Source: Balamuthia mandrillaris (lineage: Eukaryota > Discosea > Longamoebia > Balamuthiidae). Taken from it: a DNA stretch of 32,915 nt. Where the stretch lies: assembly GCA_031835245.1 (NCBI GenBank), contig JAVKOQ010000492.1:1-32915 (forward strand), in the 5' to 3' direction. Shown here one piece after another: positions 30,561-32,915 of this stretch; within the stretch, counting starts at the first letter, position 1, and each line of letters begins with the position of its first letter. Below the pieces are notes generated by a model. The model had not been told where the DNA came from. It saw only the letters and a program-made list of their open reading frames with translations, and ran no database searches. The translations under genes and the position numbers were made by a program.

Positions 30561-31706
30561 TCATTTTGCTTTGAGCAGCTCTTCGATTTCGCTCCAATCC
30601 TCGGTGGAAGGATGGCTCTTCTTGTGCCCATCTTTCTCTTCCTCATGGCAAGCATCACACAACAGCTTTTGACATTCCTTGCAATATCTTTCCGGCACGC
30701 TCTCCTCACACACCTGGCATGCTCCTGTGTCATCGTCCTCGTCCTCGTCTTCGTCCTCTTCTCCTTCTTCGCTGTCCTCCTGAGCCTCATCCTCTTCTTT
30801 TGCTATTTCTTCCATCGCCTTCTTGGCCCTGTCCACTCGAGGCTTTATGGTGGTCTGCCAATAATGCTCCCTCAGCGCCGCAAAGTCAAACTGTTCCTTG
30901 AGAGGCGCTTCAAAGCGGCTCATCCCCGCCATGATGCTCCCGATCAGCTCCTCATCCACAAAGGACAGCTTCTCGTCGAGTCGGAGGAGGTCATGGATGT
31001 CCGAGACCTGCTTCGCCGCCAGCAACCGGTCCTTCAGCTGTTCCAACAGGGAAAGCCCAAACTGGAAGAGCGCCAGGTGGCCTTGGCGCAGGTAGAGCTC
31101 GAAGAAGTCAAAGAGGTGGGCAAAGGGGAGGACGTGGATGTTCAGCCCCACGAACCACTTTTGGCAGTAGGTCTCGGGGAGGATGTAGCGCTCCTCCAGC
31201 CGCTTGGCCACGTCGGGGAGGAGCTTCTGCACAACGTGGTGAAAGACCTGGGCATCCACGGCGAAGCCCACCGCCTCGGCCTTCCAGTAGCCCTCCATGT
31301 AGATGTACTTGGGGTCGTTGTTGAACTTGTGGAGGAGGTTGTAGATGTGTGTCTCCTCCATGGTGAGCAGGAGGAAGCCGGCCACGTAGCCCAGGCCCTG
31401 CTGGTAATCCTGAAAGCGGTGGATGAGGGCGGTCAGCAGCTTGGCCATGCGCTCCCTCTGCTTCTCCCCCATAAAAGTCCGCTCCGCGTCCTTCTGCACG
31501 ATGCGTTGGTGCGCCTTGTGGATAGCGTCCAGCGAGGGCCACTCCACCTGCGCGTTTTGCTCCGCCTCCGAGAGGCCCGCCAGGGAGGGCCACCGCCGCA
31601 CCCGCTCGAAGATCTCCGCGCCTTGCTGCTCCAAAAAGCCCTCGTCCCTTCCCAACAACGGCGCCTCGCTCTCCTCCTTCCAGAAATCGGATTGCCGTAA
31701 CAACAT
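30561..31706 (-). CDS. TBC-domain Rab GTPase-activating protein with C-terminal B-box
   Basis: Intronless, 381 residues from ATG 31706; the frame stays open upstream to 31892, but MLLRQSDFWKEE is the first position with family-like sequence. Residues about 28-260 form a TBC domain. Both catalytic fingers are present: VxxDxxR at 70-76 (QKDAERTF) and YxQ at 101-103 (YQQGLGYVAG), so it should accelerate GTP hydrolysis on a Rab. An acidic run (310-326) leads to CQVCEESVPERYCKECQKLL and CDACHEEEKDGHKKSH (330-365), a B-box-type zinc site with C-x2-C, C-x2-C, C-x2-C and His pairs. The two intronless genes here are also the most GC-rich. Convergent with the C2/PH gene with a 45-bp gap. Confidence 0.87.
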   Translation of the reverse strand: MLLRQSDFWKEESEAPLLGRDEGFLEQQGAEIFERVRRWPSLAGLSEAEQNAQVEWPSLDAIHKAHQRIVQKDAERTFMGEKQRERMAKLLTALIHRFQDYQQGLGYVAGFLLLTMEETHIYNLLHKFNNDPKYIYMEGYWKAEAVGFAVDAQVFHHVVQKLLPDVAKRLEERYILPETYCQKWFVGLNIHVLPFAHLFDFFELYLRQGHLALFQFGLSLLEQLKDRLLAAKQVSDIHDLLRLDEKLSFVDEELIGSIMAGMSRFEAPLKEQFDFAALREHYWQTTIKPRVDRAKKAMEEIAKEEDEAQEDSEEGEEDEDEDEDDDTGACQVCEESVPERYCKECQKLLCDACHEEEKDGHKKSHPSTEDWSEIEELLKAK

Positions 31707-31906
31707 TTTTTTTTTTTGAGTGAAGAAATCCCCTTGCTGCCCTTGCGCTGGTGCCCTTTTCCCCCTTTTTGTCTTGCGCTTTTGATTTTCTGTTTTCGTT
31801 GTTGTTGTTTTGGGCCGAAACCACAACAGAAGAAAAATGAAACTTTTCCCGCCTTTTTTCTGTAGCAGGAAAAAAAAAACGTGAAACATCAAGTCCCTTT
31901 TAGAAT

Positions 31907-31912
31907 AAAAAA
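31907..31912 (-). terminator. Pol III T-tract terminator of tRNA-Asn
   Basis: Six T on the minus strand, five bases after the tRNA 3' end. Confidence 0.8.
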
Positions 31913-31917
31913 GAGGA

Positions 31918-31990
31918 CTCCTCTGGTTGGGCTCGAACCAACGACCTCCTGATTAACAGTCAGACGCTCTACCGACTAAGCTACAGAGGA
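31918..31990 (-). tRNA. tRNA-Asn (GTT)
   Basis: A 73-base cloverleaf with acceptor stem TCCTCTG/CAGAGGA, D-stem GCTT/GAGC, anticodon stem TCTGA/TCAGG around loop CTGTTAA (anticodon GTT), T-stem GTTGG/CCAAC with TTCGAGC loop, and discriminator G. Internal A box (TAGCTTAGTCGG) and B box (GGTTCGAGCCC) are intact. There is no intron and no encoded CCA. Confidence 0.96.
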
Positions 31991-32240
31991 ACTTGTTTTC
32001 TTAAGTGCGAAGGCAGGTACCACGAGCGGAACTGGAGCACTAAATAACTAAGAATCCTCTTATACTTGTGTTTTTTTGAAGTTTAGCTGACCATAGTTGG
32101 TATATCATTTCATCAATGGGGTTTTTTGTTCATTTATTTTTGTTACTTACCATTGGAAATTTATATGTTTGTTAGGAATTAAGTCAATATTTACTTTGTT
32201 GTCAGGTTTAAAAAACTATAAATAAACAAAATTCAGAACT

Positions 32241-32475
32241 GTTGATGAGGAATAACCCTGTGGATCAAGAAAGGGATGGTGTGTAAGCGACTCTGGGTTT
32301 ATTCACAAGAAAAGGGTGTGGACCAATGTGTGTGCTTTGAATATGTTGCTAAGAGTTTGCTTAAAAAATGTTGATGAAGAATAACCCTACAACTCAAGAA
32401 AGGGATGGCATGTCAATGACTCTGGGTTTATTCACAAGAAAAGGGGCGTAAACCAATGTGTGTGCTTTGAATGTG
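32241..32475. repeat. Tandem duplication, about 106-bp copies, 129-bp period
   Basis: Copies at 32241-32346 and 32370-32475 share long identical blocks (GTTGATGA, AATAACCCT, TCAAGAAAGGGATGG, CTCTGGGTTTATTCACAAGA, CCAATGTGTGTGCTTTGAAT) and differ in between. Each copy holds an inverted pair, GAATAACCC with GGGTTTATTC, that could fold with one bulge. No protein frame is shared. Confidence 0.88.
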
Positions 32476-32532
32476 TCACAAGGAAAAGGGGAAAATAAAA
32501 AGAATAAGAAAATTTGGATGTATCAGAGAGAG

Positions 32533-32540
32533 TGTCGACA
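32533..32540. promoter_or_regulatory. TGTCGACA palindrome
   Basis: Exact copy in the AT-rich right end, about 540 bp upstream (in its orientation) of tRNA-Asn and far from any protein gene in the window. It may belong to a gene beyond the edge. Confidence 0.35.
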
Positions 32541-32915
32541 GGAAGTCATAATAAAAGAAATAGTTTGTTTTTTAATAGAACATTTTTTTCAAAAAGAGAA
32601 CAAAGGAACCCAGGTATTGAAAGGAAATGGTGTGATATGAATAAAACAAACTAAAAGAAAGAAAAAAGAAAGCAAATTTAAAAAAAAGAGAAAGCCAACT
32701 ATGTGACAACTAGTAATTAATTTATATGACAAATGTTCATAGAAATGTTATACCACTTTTCTTATAAACTGCATTTCTATCCTTCTTTGTATATTTCTGC
32801 TTTTCATTTAATTAAAGGTCTTTTCTTTACATTTATTGAATTGGTGTTATTTAAATTACTTTTTTACTAGCCTTATCATAAAAAAAAAGAAAGGAAAAAG
32901 AACAATGAAGCTAAT

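Larger units (their letters stand above)
31991..32915. other. AT-rich terminal region without a supported gene
   Basis: Contains the tandem duplication at 32241-32475, one TGTCGACA site (32533-32540) and A/T-rich low-complexity DNA. No conserved reading frame was found on either strand. Confidence 0.5.

Noticed and set aside
30552..31700. 382-residue plus-strand frame over the TBC gene
   Set aside because: The minus strand encodes the TBC domain with both catalytic fingers and a zinc finger; the plus frame is its shadow.
32241..32346. Box C/D snoRNA, because of TTGATGA near the 5' end of each tandem copy
   Set aside because: No CTGA box D and no terminal stem in either copy.

Overview
The window is nuclear DNA of an intron-rich unicellular eukaryote. 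Genes are split by many short introns (51 to about 540 bp, mostly 60 to 140), intergenic gaps are small, and the gene content (LRR-PP2C phosphatase, C2/PH/ankyrin and TBC proteins, a tubulin-ligase-like enzyme, a MAN1/LEM2-like nuclear membrane protein) suits a free-living amoeba or similar protist. The amoebozoan assignment is inference; no rRNA or other species marker is present.

Layout. 1-429 (+): 3' end of a phosphatidylinositol phosphate kinase gene. 652-1899 (-): a secreted protein in which 10-residue YDG repeats interrupt a globular domain. 2851-6228 (-): an LRR-PP2C phosphatase. 6986-7876 (-): a small Cys-rich, possibly lipidated protein. 8155-10400 (+): a tubulin-tyrosine-ligase-like enzyme. 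10490-12336 (-): a MAN1/LEM2/Src1-like inner nuclear membrane protein. 12903-13306: two related structured RNA candidates ending in T tracts. 13630-15167 (+): a DUF2804-type membrane protein. 15345-17614 (-): archaeal-type cofactor-independent phosphoglycerate mutase. 17773-20588 (-): a Sel1-repeat protein. 21045-22124 (+): a four-TM protein. 22319-23584 (+): an F-box/LRR protein without introns. 24246-30515 (+): a large C2 / MCTP-like membrane / PH-PH-ankyrin-PH protein. 30561-31706 (-): a TBC RabGAP with a C-terminal B-box, without introns. 31918-31990 (-): tRNA-Asn(GTT). 31991-32915: AT-rich DNA with a tandem duplication.

Exons were built by hand from reading frames, splice dinucleotides and family conservation. 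Almost all junctions keep phase. Four do not resolve cleanly and are listed as findings.

Three signals are not explained by the gene list: (1) a palindrome, TGTCGACA, recurring in gene-upstream DNA and absent from all three convergent gaps; (2) the paired RNA candidates at 12903-13028 and 13204-13306, whose stems show compensatory changes; (3) intronic satellites that are always pyrimidine-rich on the sense strand. The genes do not form one pathway; several act at membranes (phosphoinositide kinase, C2/PH protein, RabGAP).
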